A stretch of DNA of 64,000 nt from Colwellia maritima (GCF_022669015.1 NZ_JAKKSL010000002.1:248001-312000); one strand, 5' to 3'. Shown: positions 49,823 to 60,806, counted from the stretch's first letter. Made by a program: numbers and translations. The notes: generated from the sequence alone by a model not told the origin.

Positions 49823-52654
49823 ATGAACAACTTTAGTTTGAGACTTAAATATAACAAGGTAGCTTCAGCGATAGCATTAGTAACGTTGGGGGCTATCGCG
49901 CCATCGTCTTATGCGTTTACTGAAGATAATCAAGAGACAGAAGTCATTGAAGTGCGTGGTATTCGGGGCGCTTTAGCAAGTGCAGCTAATATTAAACGTG
50001 AATCGAGTGGTGTCGTTGACGCGATCACCGCTGAAGATATTGGTAAATTTCCAGATACTAACTTAGCAGAATCTTTACAACGCATCACGGGCGTTTCTAT
50101 TGATCGTGCTAATAATGAAGGGAATCAAGTGTCTGTACGTGGTTTTGGTCCAACATTTAACTTGGTAACATTAAACAACAGACAAATGCCAACCTCGTCA
50201 ACTTTATTATCAAATGGCATTAATCGCAGCTTTAATTTTAGAGAAATTGCAGCAGAAAGTGTCTCTGGTGTTGAAGTTTACAAAACAGGTAAAGCCCATG
50301 TAGCCTCGGGTGGTATTGGTGCCACAATTAACGTGCAAACGGCTAAACCGTTTAATTATGATGGTTTTAAAGCTGTTGCAAGTGTTAAAGGGGTTGTTGA
50401 TACCAGTGTAGATAAAGGTGATAGCGTAACACCTGAGATGTCGGGCATGATAAGCAATACATTCATGGACAGTAAGTTTGGTGTTTTACTTGCTCTATCT
50501 CATGCTGAAAGAGATAGTCATAAAGAAAGAGTTGGTTCACAGGGGTGGATTCCTGAACGTGGTTCAAATGTCAATAAAAGTGGTATCGATTCTTCTTTAA
50601 ATCCAAATGGAACCCATTGGGCGCCATTGACTATGGATGCTGATAATCATGATTACGAACGCGAAAGACAAAATGGGCAGATAGTACTTCAATATGCCCC
50701 TACTGATACGTTAACAGCAACAGTCGATTATACAATGTCTCGTTTCAAAGAAATAGACAATATGACGCGAACTAGCTTTTGTTTGGATGGTGATACAGGG
50801 GGGGATGCGGATGCAAATGGCACCGTAACTAATCCATTTAGAAATGATGATGAATTAAACTTTTGGGCGTTTCACTTTCTTAATGAAACAGAGAATGATT
50901 CAATTGGTTTAAATTTAGAGTGGATTGCCTCTGATTCCTTGAGCTTTAATTTTGATTATCACGACTCAACATCGCATGCTCAACCTGATGGACAAAATTC
51001 AGAATTTATTATTAATTTAAAAAATCCGCGCGTCAACGATACAAATAACGACGGAATACCAGATAGAGGCGGTGTTGATGTTGGTTATACAACAAGCCCT
51101 GATGGTCGTCCGAGTGTTTTTTTTGATGCTGCAGATTTACCAGGTCAAGATCCGTTTGCAAAAGAAAATATTGAATTTGATTTATTTCAGAATCGTGGTT
51201 TAGAAATTGAAAATAATATTAAGCAATTTCAACTGCAAGGCGAATGGGTTAATAACGGTGATGGTGCACTGGCAAAAATTAGCTTTGGTGTGATGAATAC
51301 TGATTATCAAATTGACACTAAAATGAGACGTACGATTGCATTTGTACCGGTAGATATATCGACACTCGATCTTCAGTTTAGATCAAGTGAAGGATTTGGA
51401 AGTCAAATTGGAGGAAACCAAAATCTTTTTCCTTTACTTGCTGATTTTAATGCACTTGAAGCGTTGGATTTAGTCAAAGAACAAGGTCATTTTTTTGAAT
51501 TAGACCCAGTATTTAACTCTGTGCAAGAAGAAACTTTTTCAGCCTTTGTCGCCTTTGATTTTATCGGGGATTTCAACGACATTCCTTACACGCTGAATGT
51601 TGGTGTACGTTGGGAAGATACCGATGTTAAAGCCGTGTCATTACAACGTGAAATAACAGCACTTAATTATGTGAATACTGTTGGTAGGTTTAGTGAAGTC
51701 TTTACACCCGATGTAAATAGTGTGAGCCTTGAAGGGGGCTATACACGTTTATTGCCGAATGTTGATTTCAGCTTAGAACTTACTGATGAAATAATGGCAA
51801 GGTTTTCTTATAGTTCAACATTAAGCCGACCGGATATCTCGTCTTTGTTCCCATCAACAACTATCGATGCGCGTCCTACAGGGCCTTATAATGCTTCTGT
51901 CGGTAATCCTAATTTAAAGCCGTTAGATTCTCAGAATATAGATTTAAGTCTTGAGTGGTATTACGACGAAGGAAGCTATATTTCTGCAGGATACTTTATT
52001 AAATACGTAGAAAACTTTATTGGAGTTACGACTAGAGAAGGCACAATGCCTGATGTCAATGGTAATCCGTTAACTGATCCGAGTATTAATCCTCGTCCTG
52101 GTTGTCCAGATGAAGTGGTAGGTGGTAACCCTGCTTGTTTCTCGACCCAAGATGATCCTGCTATAAACTTTCAAATTGCAACACCGGGTAATCTAGATGA
52201 TGCCCAAATTGATGGTTGGGAATTGAACTTACAGCATATGTTCGGAGAATCGGGCTTTGGTGTTGTTGCAAACTATACCGCGGTTGATGGTGATGTTGTA
52301 TACGACGTATATGATGTTAATAATACTTTTGCGTTAACTGGTTTAAGTGACTCAGCTAACCTTATTGGTTTTTATGAAAAAAATGGATTGCAAATTAGGC
52401 TTGCCTATAACTGGCGAGATGATTTTTTATTAGCTTTATATCAGCCACAACGTGGCGAACCAACCTTTGTTGAAGAATATGGCCAATGGGATATCAATGC
52501 GAGTTATGAGGTATCTGAAGCAGTGTCTGTTTTTGTCGAAGGGATAAATATTACGGAAGAAGTTACAAGACAGCATGGACGTTTTAAAGATCAATTATTA
52601 AGTTATGATCAATACGGTGCTCGTTATAACGTAGGTGTTACAGTTAAATTTTAA
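49823..52654 (+). CDS. TonB-dependent receptor (second)
   Basis: Intact 943-residue outer-membrane receptor. A signal peptide (about 1-31, SSYA-F) precedes a TonB-box-like EVIEVRGIRGAL, the plug domain (IGKFPDTNLAESLQRITGV, VSVRGFGPTFNLVTLNNRQMP) and a barrel ending VGVTVKF. It differs clearly from receptor 1 in the loops, including a Cys-bearing loop near RPGCPDEVVGGNPACF. Divergent from the GntR regulator and upstream of the sulfatase, so it probably imports a sulfated or desulfated galactan oligosaccharide. Confidence 0.95.
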   Translation: MNNFSLRLKYNKVASAIALVTLGAIAPSSYAFTEDNQETEVIEVRGIRGALASAANIKRESSGVVDAITAEDIGKFPDTNLAESLQRITGVSIDRANNEGNQVSVRGFGPTFNLVTLNNRQMPTSSTLLSNGINRSFNFREIAAESVSGVEVYKTGKAHVASGGIGATINVQTAKPFNYDGFKAVASVKGVVDTSVDKGDSVTPEMSGMISNTFMDSKFGVLLALSHAERDSHKERVGSQGWIPERGSNVNKSGIDSSLNPNGTHWAPLTMDADNHDYERERQNGQIVLQYAPTDTLTATVDYTMSRFKEIDNMTRTSFCLDGDTGGDADANGTVTNPFRNDDELNFWAFHFLNETENDSIGLNLEWIASDSLSFNFDYHDSTSHAQPDGQNSEFIINLKNPRVNDTNNDGIPDRGGVDVGYTTSPDGRPSVFFDAADLPGQDPFAKENIEFDLFQNRGLEIENNIKQFQLQGEWVNNGDGALAKISFGVMNTDYQIDTKMRRTIAFVPVDISTLDLQFRSSEGFGSQIGGNQNLFPLLADFNALEALDLVKEQGHFFELDPVFNSVQEETFSAFVAFDFIGDFNDIPYTLNVGVRWEDTDVKAVSLQREITALNYVNTVGRFSEVFTPDVNSVSLEGGYTRLLPNVDFSLELTDEIMARFSYSSTLSRPDISSLFPSTTIDARPTGPYNASVGNPNLKPLDSQNIDLSLEWYYDEGSYISAGYFIKYVENFIGVTTREGTMPDVNGNPLTDPSINPRPGCPDEVVGGNPACFSTQDDPAINFQIATPGNLDDAQIDGWELNLQHMFGESGFGVVANYTAVDGDVVYDVYDVNNTFALTGLSDSANLIGFYEKNGLQIRLAYNWRDDFLLALYQPQRGEPTFVEEYGQWDINASYEVSEAVSVFVEGINITEEVTRQHGRFKDQLLSYDQYGARYNVGVTVKF

Positions 52655-52690
52655 TAGTTAGCTTATAGCATGTGCCCTAGCATGCTTTTT

Positions 52691-52723
52691 GAGGTTACTA
52701 CATTGGTGTAGTAACCTCTTTTT
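52691..52723 (+). terminator. Rho-independent terminator of TonB receptor 2
   Basis: Perfect 12-base stem GAGGTTACTACA / TGTAGTAACCTC with loop TTGG, followed by T5. Confidence 0.9.
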
Positions 52724-52782
52724 ACTCAATTACGACTACCAACGTTGTACCATTATTTCTAATGTACGCAGTAAATAGGACA

Positions 52783-54247
52783 ATGAATATGAATAAAAAG
52801 CCTTATACATTTCGAACCTTATTAAAACTTATTAGCTTGTTAAGTTTTGTTTTTATTTTTTCAATTCAGGCACAAACACAACCAAATATCATACTAGTAA
52901 TCGCTGATGATTTAAGTTGGGATGATTTAGGTGCGTATGGTCATGAAACTGTAAAAACACCTAATTTAGATAAAATGGCTGAAAAAGGAATGAAATTTGA
53001 CAACGCCTACTTGACTGCTAGTTCATGTAGCCCTAGCCGTTCAAGTATCATCACAGGCAGATATCCTCATAATACTGATGCAGAACAGCTACATTGGGCG
53101 TTACCTGCTGCACAAATAACCTTTAGTGAAAAGTTACAAGAGGCGGGTTATTGGACTGCTGCTGCAGGTAAATGGCACTTGGGTGATGAAGTTGTTGACC
53201 GGTTTGATGTTGTTCATGAATCTCGTTTCGGTAAAGATGAACCTTCAGGAACTGATAAGTGGTTAGGTTTACTTGATGAACGCCCTAAAGATAAACCATT
53301 CTTTCTTTGGTTAGCTTCTTGGGATGCACACAGACCCTTTTTTGAAGGAGAACATCCGGTTAAATACACTCAAGAGGATGTAAGAATGCCACCTTATTAT
53401 CCTGCAACTGAATTATACCTAAATGACTTTGCCGCTTATTATAATGAAGTGTCTCGTTTAGATTATGTTGTTGGTCAAATTGTTAAAAAATTAGAAAACC
53501 AAGGAGTAGCGGATAATACATTAATTGTATTTATTGCTGATAACGGCAGGCCATATGCTCGAGATAAAGCAACATTATATGATTCAGGTGTAAAAACACC
53601 TTTTATTGCTTATTGGCCTAATGGGATCTCTCTTTGCCGGTACAGTCAGCAAAAGTATCATTAGTTCAATTGATATTGCGCCTACCTTTCTTACTTTAGC
53701 GAATGCTGAACTATCTTCTACACTAGAAGGTAAAACACTAACGCCATTATTTAAAGCACCAAATACACCTTTTAGAAAATATGCATTTTCTGAACGTAAT
53801 TGGCATGACTTTGAAGATCATGGTCGCTCTGTTCGATCAGAAAAATATCGTTACATTCGCAATAATTATAACGATTTACCTGCAACTCCAAGTGCAGACA
53901 CTGTATATCATAAAACATGGGCAGAACTTGTTAGATTAAATAAGCAAGGAGCTTTAACTAACGCCCAGTCAAGACCATTTTTAGCACCTCGTCCTAAAGA
54001 AGAGCTATACGATCTTACAAGTGATCCTTATGAGTTAAATAACTTAGCAAGCAATAAAGAATATTCAAATATTTTAATGGAGCATAGCGAAGCACTAGAA
54101 CAATGGATAAAACAAACAAACGATTTTATTCCAAGTTTTAGAACCCATGATGATTTTGATAGAGAAACGGGGGCTATTACTAAATATAGAAAAAGAAATC
54201 CTCGTCCTTCAAAAATGCAAATGTATAAGGCAACAGGAAAATATTAA
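52783..54247 (+). CDS. S1-family sulfatase (one frameshift)
   Basis: About 487 residues with a Sec signal peptide (FRTLLKLISLLSFVFIFSIQA-QTQ). The formylglycine motif is Cys82-Ser-Pro-Ser-Arg in SSCSPSRSSIITGRYP. Metal residues Asp42 and Asp43 are in VIADDLSWDD, with a later metal/substrate site in VFIADNGRPYARDK. The frame breaks near 53625-53638 at TTTGCCGG; the continuation FAGTVSKSIISSIDIAPTFL restores the fold. The C-terminal YDLTSDPYELNNLASN is standard for the family. It needs a formylglycine-generating enzyme, not seen here. Start taken at ATG 52783; 52789 is equally possible. Probably desulfates agar/porphyran units such as L-galactose 6-sulfate; the exact target is inferred. Confidence 0.9.
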
Positions 54248-54363
54248 GCGATTATATTAATGGTCAATTTATTGTAACAACGATGAATTAACAGGATAGC
54301 TGTTAGCTAAAATAGTTACTGTAAAAGAATGTCAGAACAGAGTATATAGCTATTGTTGAAAGT

Positions 54364-54401
54364 AAAAAAAGGGAGTATTCAATAGATTACTCCCTTTTTT
54401 T
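54364..54401 (+). terminator. Rho-independent terminator after sulfatase
   Basis: Stem GGGAGTA / TACTCCC (54371-54377 and 54388-54394) with A-run before and T7 after. Confidence 0.88.
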
Positions 54402-54462
54402 ATATTTATTTTACAGGTTGATTTTATAAGAGAACATATTGTTCATTTATATGTATTGTTGT

Positions 54463-54474
54463 ATTGTTTACAAT
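54463..54474. promoter_or_regulatory. Operator-like box ATTGTTTACAAT
   Basis: Exact 12-mer, 32 bases before the FG-GAP protein start at 54506. Two further exact copies lie at 60726 and 60795. Core TTGTTTACAA fits GntR/FadR-type operators. Confidence 0.6.
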
Positions 54475-54505
54475 TAATAGTTTTCAATATGTCAAAAGGT
54501 TATTT

Positions 54506-56453
54506 ATGAAAACCAAAAAACACTTTGTCGTTTCTATTATTGCACTCTCAGTGTTATCAGGGTGTCAATCTAGTACGGTAAATCAAGATAAAAGCCAAAA
54601 GATAAATACAGATATTTCCTTTATAGATGTTTCTAAACAGATAGGTCTTATTTCACAACCTGCTTGGAAATACGGAGGGCCTTCCGTGTCGGATATTAAT
54701 AACGATGGATACTACGATTTTCTCCTAACAAATCATGATACCACGCCAATTCGTTTGTTTATGGCAAACGGTGATAATACCTATACACGTGAAAATGATA
54801 TTTTTAAAAAGGCTGATTTGCATGGTATTTCGGCAGGTGATTATGATTTAGATGGTGATAATGACGTACTTATTTCGTTGGGGGGAGGAAACGGAAAAAC
54901 ACCTCAACCACAACGTTTACTACGTAACGATAACGGCAATTTTGTGGATGTAACGGTTGGCCGGTATTTCTAAAATGGGGGCTCGTGGGCGTTCAGTAAG
55001 ATGGGTTGATTTGGATAATGATGGCGATTTAGATTTTTTACAAATTAATGCTGAAAAAATGGTGAATGAAGCAGCGCCACGAAATATCTTATTTGAAAAT
55101 AATGGTGATAGTACCTTTACTTATCGAAAAAATTCAACATTTGAAGATATTGATGCAGAACGTGTATTAATAACGGATATTAACAATGATAATTTTGCAG
55201 ACATGATTGCATTCAACACCTATGCAGAGGCAAGTGTATGGTTAGGGAATAATGATTTTACTTTTAAAAACGTAACTGAAGATTATTTTCCCAAAGCATC
55301 AGATAACTACACTGGCGTTGTATCAGTTGCACAAGCCGATATTGATAATGATGGTGATTTAGATTATTACTTTGCTAGAGGCAAACTGCTTTACACTATT
55401 GCTAACAACAGTCTATCGTTTAACAAGGAAGAAGGGAGATTAGATATTCGTGATGAAGGCAACAAAAGCCATGATGGTATAACGCTGCATGCAAAAAGTG
55501 ATATAGACTTATCAGGCTTCTATCATTTTCCGCGTGCGAGACGGTTAAAAAGTATGCCTGTGTTTATAGGCGCCACTAAAACAGAAATTGACACACCCGT
55601 TAGTACCGTTAAAATCACCCAAAAGCAAGCATTAGGCTTCCCTGAGAAAATAGATAAAACGGGATGGTATTTAGGATACACAGGTAATGGTACATGGCGC
55701 TTAGAATGGATGCTTACAGATAATGTTGCGTGGGATGTACGAGCGTCTATTAAAGGATTAACTCATTATACCCCAGACTGGACACCACAAAACAGAAACA
55801 TTCAAGATGTACTTTTACGTAACGATGGCAACAAATTTACTGATATTTCATCTGTTTTACCGCCAGAAACCAATCATAACAATTGGGGCGTAACCCCAGG
55901 CGATTTCAATAATGATGGCTTTAATGATTTTTTTGTTTATCGATTTGGTGAACTAAAAGAACGTATCGCAGATGTGATGTTACTTAATAACGGAGACGGA
56001 ACATTTACAACACAAGTGATGATAAATGCGACAACTGAAATAGGCCAAAACTCTCATGGTGATATGGGAACGGCATTTGATTACAACTTAGATGGTAAAA
56101 TAGATTTGTTGAGTGGTGATGACGATAATGGCTTATGGCACTTATATGAAAATAACACACCGATGGATGATAATCACTTTTTACTCACACGTATCGGTTA
56201 TTCAACAACTGGAATTGATCCTCTTGGTGCAAAGGTAACGATAGTTACTGATTCTGGCCTGCAAACAAAACTTATAGGCTCTACGAGTGCATCACATTCT
56301 CAAAGTGTATTAAACATTGCTCATTTTGGTTTAGCTAATGACAACCTGGTGAAATCTGTCAATGTGCGGTGGCGTGATGGTAGTGAAATTACTCTTAACA
56401 ATGTGTTAAGTGATCACATAAGTAATATTGGAAATATTAATCCTAAAAAATAA
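54506..56453 (+). CDS. FG-GAP/VCBS plus ASPIC-UnbV lipoprotein (first, one frameshift)
   Basis: About 648 residues. Lipoprotein signal MKTKKHFVVSIIALSVLSGC sets the start at 54506. Repeated FG-GAP/VCBS blades carry calcium-loop motifs (DINNDGYYDF, DYDLDGDNDV, DLDNDGDLDF, DIDNDGDLDYY, DFNNDGFNDF, DYNLDGKIDL). A roughly 110-residue insert domain (GWYLGYTGNG, NRNIQDVLLRNDG) interrupts them, and an ASPIC/UnbV domain (DPLGAKVTIVT, VNVRWRDGSE) ends the protein. The frame breaks near 54955-54963 at GGCCGG; reading VDVTVAGISKMGARGRS restores it. Probably a surface-anchored seven-bladed propeller that binds galactan; no catalytic residues are recognisable. Own promoter with operator box. Confidence 0.85.
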
Positions 56454-56911
56454 ACGATTGATTAGTAAGATATATTTTGTGTGGTTAACTAGGGGCTGTT
56501 GAGCTTTCGAGATTGTTTTTGCAGCATTTTTGTTGGGTATTTATACAAGGCTGAGCCTTTGTAATGTGGTTGTTCCACATAAAAAGGCGATAACGCCGTA
56601 AAAATGACCAACAAACGCTGTCCGAAGGATTCGGCTAAAAACGTTTTACTCTTTGTTGAGTAGTATTTGCTTAGAATGACTAGGCTACACACTACTCGCC
56701 GCGATTAAAACGTTTTTATCTCGAATAAAATTTAACCGCGAAAGATCAACAGACCCTAGTGTTTAATAAATAGTTGACTGCACTATTTAATATTGTTTTG
56801 TAAACTGAATTTTTGTTGAATCTAATTATACTTTCCCAGATAAAATATTCCTGCTAAGTTAACGCTGAAAAGTTAATCCTGTTAAGTTAATCGTGAAAAG
56901 TAGGGAGTTGC
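56454..56911. other. Intergenic region holding a MITE-like element
   Basis: About 460 bases between FG-GAP gene 1 and the GNAT gene. Most is the inverted-repeat element at 56489-56759. The rest is AT-rich, with TAAGTTAA/GTTAATC-type short repeats just before the GNAT start (56870-56895). Confidence 0.65.
56489..56759. mobile_element. MITE-like non-coding inverted-repeat element, 271 bp
   Basis: Terminal inverted repeats: left end CTAGGGGCTGTTGAGCTTTC and right end, read on the minus strand, CTAGGGTCTGTTGATCTTTC, matching at all but two of these 20 bases. The inside has no credible gene; a 67-codon minus-strand frame is part of the repeat. Similar elements with GGGTCTGTTGATC ends are, to my recollection, widespread in Alteromonadales genomes. 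Possible TA or CTAG target duplication is embedded in the ends and cannot be separated from them. No second copy was noticed in the window. Confidence 0.65.
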
Positions 56912-57418
56912 ATGAAAGGAATAGTTGAAACAGATAGATTGGTTATCAGACCATTCAACCTCGATGATGCAGAGTTTATTGTTAAATTATTAAATGAAGA
57001 ATCTTTCATTCGTTATATAGCCGATAAAAATGTACGTACGAATGCTGATGCGATCAACTATCTAATCCAAGGTCCTATTGCTAGTTATCAAACACATGGG
57101 TTCGGTTTAAAACTCGTGCACTTAAAACATTCAGGCCCGCCAATAGGTATGTGTGGTTTACTTAAACGAGCTGAGTTAGATTATCCTGACTTAGGTTATG
57201 CTTTTTTACCTGAATTTTGGGGGTGTGGATATGCAAACGAGGCGGCGAATTTTATACTTAAAGAAGAGGTTGATACTTATTCTTTACAAACTGTTTTGGC
57301 ATTAACCTCACGTGACAATCATAGCTCTAACAACCTATTAAAAAAGGTTGGTTTCACTTTAATAGGAACCCAAGAACTCTATGGTTTACAAAACAACTTA
57401 TATGAATACCAATCTTAA
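56912..57418 (+). CDS. GNAT-family N-acetyltransferase (RimJ/RimL type)
   Basis: A 168-residue acetyltransferase of the RimJ/RimL-like group. It shows ETDRLVIRPFNLDDAEFI at the N-terminus, GMCGLLKRAELDYPDLGYAFLPEFWGCGYANEA as the acetyl-CoA binding core and LTSRDNHSSNNLLKKVGFT at the end. Preceded by AGGGAGTTGC, a good ribosome site. Substrate unknown. It has no evident link to agar use and sits beside a MITE, so it may be a recent insertion between the two FG-GAP genes. Confidence 0.93.
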   Translation: MKGIVETDRLVIRPFNLDDAEFIVKLLNEESFIRYIADKNVRTNADAINYLIQGPIASYQTHGFGLKLVHLKHSGPPIGMCGLLKRAELDYPDLGYAFLPEFWGCGYANEAANFILKEEVDTYSLQTVLALTSRDNHSSNNLLKKVGFTLIGTQELYGLQNNLYEYQS

Positions 57419-57453
57419 ATCACACTCGTTAATTTTGATGTTGAATATAAAAT

Positions 57454-57485
57454 AGCAGTGTAAAAGTTACACTGCTTTTGTTTTA
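57454..57485. terminator. Bidirectional terminator, GNAT / FG-GAP 2
   Basis: Perfect 10-base stem AGCAGTGTAA / TTACACTGCT with loop AAG, followed by TTTGTTTT, between convergent genes. Confidence 0.8.
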
Positions 57486-57498
57486 CAGATTTTAATTA

Positions 57499-60400
57499 TT
57501 ATTTATCATTACTAATAATAGTAATAGGGTAGATATGATTGTTATACATATCGCCATTACTGGAGGTAAATGAAACATTTAGATAATAAAAGTGACCTGT
57601 CGGCAGTTCAGCTGTTGGTGTTAACCCTTCAAGTGAAAAGGTCATACTTGAGCTACCTGATTCAGTATTTAACGCGCTCGCATCTGTTTTAATGATGTCT
57701 TTAGCGGGTATCCATTTATACTTGAACTCGCGTAACCAATAACGTATGCCACCTTCATCAGCGGAGATAACATGGTTATCTATACCCGCATGATAATTCG
57801 CCGTTAATTTTATATTGTCTCCAACCTTAAAGGCAGTGTTCTTGATTTTATCTGCATCAACAATTTCAATGTAAGGTTTAATTAAAGGTGCTACTGTCAG
57901 TTGAATTTCATCTTGAATACGTTCATCACTTTGTGATGTAGCCTTAATTGTGACTGTACCGGCAGTGATGGCAGTGACATTACCGTTGGGGGTAACTGTG
58001 GCAATGTCCTCGTTAGTGCTTGTCCAATGTAACTTAGCGTTATCTGGAAATTCAGGCGTTATTGTAGTGTTGAGTTGTAGCGTGTTTCCAAAGCAACTAA
58101 ATGTAACTTATTGGTTTTTATAGCGACGGATTCTATGGGTTTTGGATACCATTTAACCACACGAACTTCATTACTAGTTGACAAGTTATTGGCAGGACTT
58201 GTCGCGGTAATCGTTGCTGTTTGGTCAACGATATTGCTTGCAGTATCGTTAATCGAACCTGTCGCGGATAGTACACCATGCTTATCAATAGTGACGATGG
58301 ACTTGTTACTTGAAGACCATATTATACTTTGATTCGCATTTTTGGGTTGAATATCAGTAGATAATTTAATTGATGTGCCTTGACGAATTTCTTGTATCGG
58401 TGTTGTTATGTTAATAACGTCTGGATCTACCTTGTCTGTAGCAAAGAGTTGATTGGCTTTTTTATTTTCAATTACAACAGTTTCACCATTTCGCCACCTT
58501 ACCTTGATACTTTCAATTAAAGTTTCTGTTCCAAGTCCAAAATGGACGATATTTAGTAAACTTTGTGAAAAAATAGCACCTGCTGAGCCAACGCGTTTGC
58601 GATACTCTTTTGTAGACGTTTTAACAATAACTTCTGCAGAAATAGGATCTATGTTAGATGTTGGCGAATATCCAACTTTGACAAGTGCATAATGATTATT
58701 ATTCTGCTCAGTGTTTGTAGTAGGGGAAGAATTGTTGAGATTTATTTCATCATTAGCATACAAATACCATTCACCATCTTCGCTACCATTGAGTAAATCA
58801 AGATCGCCATCTAGATCAAAATCAAAAGCCTGACCCATATCACCATTACCTGGTCCGCCAACATCATTAGCGCCATGCATAGTGACTGTTTCAAAATGTC
58901 CTTTACCTGTGTTTAATAACATGAAATCAGAGATTCTTTTACCGATTAACCCCGATATACAAATAAGTCTTGATAACTGTCGTTATTGAAATCACCTGTA
59001 GTTACACCTAATGCATTGCCGCCAGAAGGAATATTCCATGCTTTTGTTACATCAACAAATTTACCATTGTCATTGCGCAATAATACGTCAGAAATATTTC
59101 TATTTTCAGGTTCAAATTCAAGATTTACGTTGTTAACACCTGACAAACTAAATTTAAAAGTCCAAAAAATATTATCGTTACGTACTAACGCGGCTTTCCA
59201 CTGTTTAGTACCGTTATCGTTATCTCCAACGTAACCAAAATACACACCATTCGCTGAGATATCGTCAGGCCAACCTTGCGCGTTTGTCGCTTCAATATTG
59301 AATTCTTCACCTGGAGAAAGTACAAATGCAGATTTTTTTCTGCCTAAATAGATTGGGTAATCTTTACCCTTGAAAACGCCTTGAGTTAAGTAGTTATATT
59401 GATGAAACTTTATTGTGTCGTTGGTAGTAAATTCAAATTTATCCACCCCTTTGTAACCACGAGGTTTTATCGAAAATTCTTTTGTTATTGGGTCATGGTC
59501 AACTGAAGGTGCTTCGCCAAAACCATGTTCAAAAACTTTGCCTCTAGCGAGGTACAAGTCAAGATCGCCATCGTTATCTATATCAATATCCGTTAGTGCC
59601 ATAATATTACTCATTTGGGCAATATTTCCAGGAATTTGCTCTGTTATATCAGTAAAAGTAAAGTTACCGTTGCCTTGCCAAATAGACAACGGACTATAAA
59701 GAATAATATCGTCTATATTGTCGTTATTAATATCAGTGATTAGCGCGCGAGATGGCTCTTGATCTTGTAACCCTTGCCTACCGATGTATATTCAAATGTG
59801 CCGTCACCTAAATTTTTATAAAAAAAATGTTGAGGTTTAGCATGCTTAAGACTTGCTTCATTAATCAGCATTAAATCCAGATCGCCATCAAGATCCATAT
59901 CTGACCATTTTGCACCTCGACCTCTGCCACCTTTGTCAATGTTAACATCGCCGGTATTAAGAACTAGTTTTCCGTTTTTGTTAGTATAAAAAAGCGCCTT
60001 AGATGGGTTAGTGCCATTACCACCACCCATAGTTAATACAAGGTCTAGATCACCGTCGTTATCATAATCACCCATTGCTGTGCCATGTAAATCATGCATA
60101 AACCAAGCGCGATAGGTTTTTATTGTGTTTGGTCACTGTACCATTACCATTGTTCCAATACAGTTTGGTTTCTTTATTATGATTATTGACGATAAAGTCA
60201 TAATCCCCATCGTGATCAATATCAGCAATGGTTGGGCCGCCATATTTAAGTGAACTAACTTTATCGATCCCCGCTTTAACTGAAATGTCTTTATAGGAAG
60301 GTATAGAGAAGTCATTCACGTCTTCTAACGTTAAGCTTTCTATGGTTAAGGCTGCATTAGTTGTTTTTAACGTTAAATTAATATCACCTAAGGTACTAAA

Positions 60401-60696
60401 TTGCACAAGTGCATTTAAGGTATGCTGCCCCTTTGATGGCACGTTTAAGTTGTCTATCAATAAAATGTCATTTTCATATAAACTAAGTTGTGCATAGGTT
60501 CCAGGGTTATTTAGATGAATATTAATTTTTTTAATAAACTACCACTCGCGGAGTAATTTATGGTTACCGGCTCATTCGGTTTAACCACTGTATTATGGGA
60601 GATTACTGTTGAGTTATCACAGGCAGTTAATGTGAGCGCACATAAAAAAAACCAAATGTATTTAGTGATTTGAAAGGGGGTGTTTTTATATATCAT
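57499..60696 (-). CDS. Large FG-GAP/VCBS, UnbV and Big-domain lipoprotein (second; five or more frameshifts)
   Basis: About 1065 residues when joined. The lipoprotein signal ends in LTAC (FLCALTLTACDNS). After an N-terminal beta domain come VCBS/FG-GAP blades (DIDHDGDYDF, DYDNDGDLDLVL, DMDLDGDLDLML, DIDNDGDLDLYL, DFNNDSYQDLFV, DFDLDGDLDLLNG), an insert domain (GVYFGYVGDND, NRNISDVLLRNDN) and ASPIC/UnbV (DPISAEVIVKT, IKVRWRNGETV), as in FG-GAP protein 1. Unique to this copy are two bacterial Ig (Big_2-type) repeats and a roughly 100-residue end domain reaching the TAA at 57499. Frame breaks lie near 60510, 60110, 59755, 58950 and 58080; each flank stays in register with the family. It could be a degraded gene, but the even domain conservation favours sequence errors. 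Confidence 0.75.
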
Positions 60697-60725
60697 GTTT
60701 AATTTAAACTTATTGTTTATTATTT

Positions 60726-60737
60726 ATTGTTTACAAT
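60726..60737. promoter_or_regulatory. Operator-like box ATTGTTTACAAT (FG-GAP 2 side)
   Basis: Exact 12-mer, 30 bases upstream of the leftward FG-GAP 2 start. Confidence 0.6.
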
Positions 60738-60794
60738 TTATACCTATAAATGTGGTGGTAGTCCGGCGTTAAATCATCGAACTGTTTATTGTTG

Positions 60795-60806
60795 ATTGTT
60801 TACAAT
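60795..60806. promoter_or_regulatory. Operator-like box ATTGTTTACAAT (PhoD side)
   Basis: Exact 12-mer, 54 bases upstream of the rightward PhoD-like gene, in the same divergent promoter region as the copy at 60726. Confidence 0.6.

Noticed and set aside
54464-54505. Start of FG-GAP gene 1 at 54464
   Set aside because: The first codons would coincide with the operator box and bury the lipoprotein signal that begins at 54506.
56489-56692. 67-codon minus-strand frame in the inverted-repeat element
   Set aside because: It lies entirely within the MITE-like repeat, includes the terminal repeat sequence and has no ribosome site, so it is not a gene.
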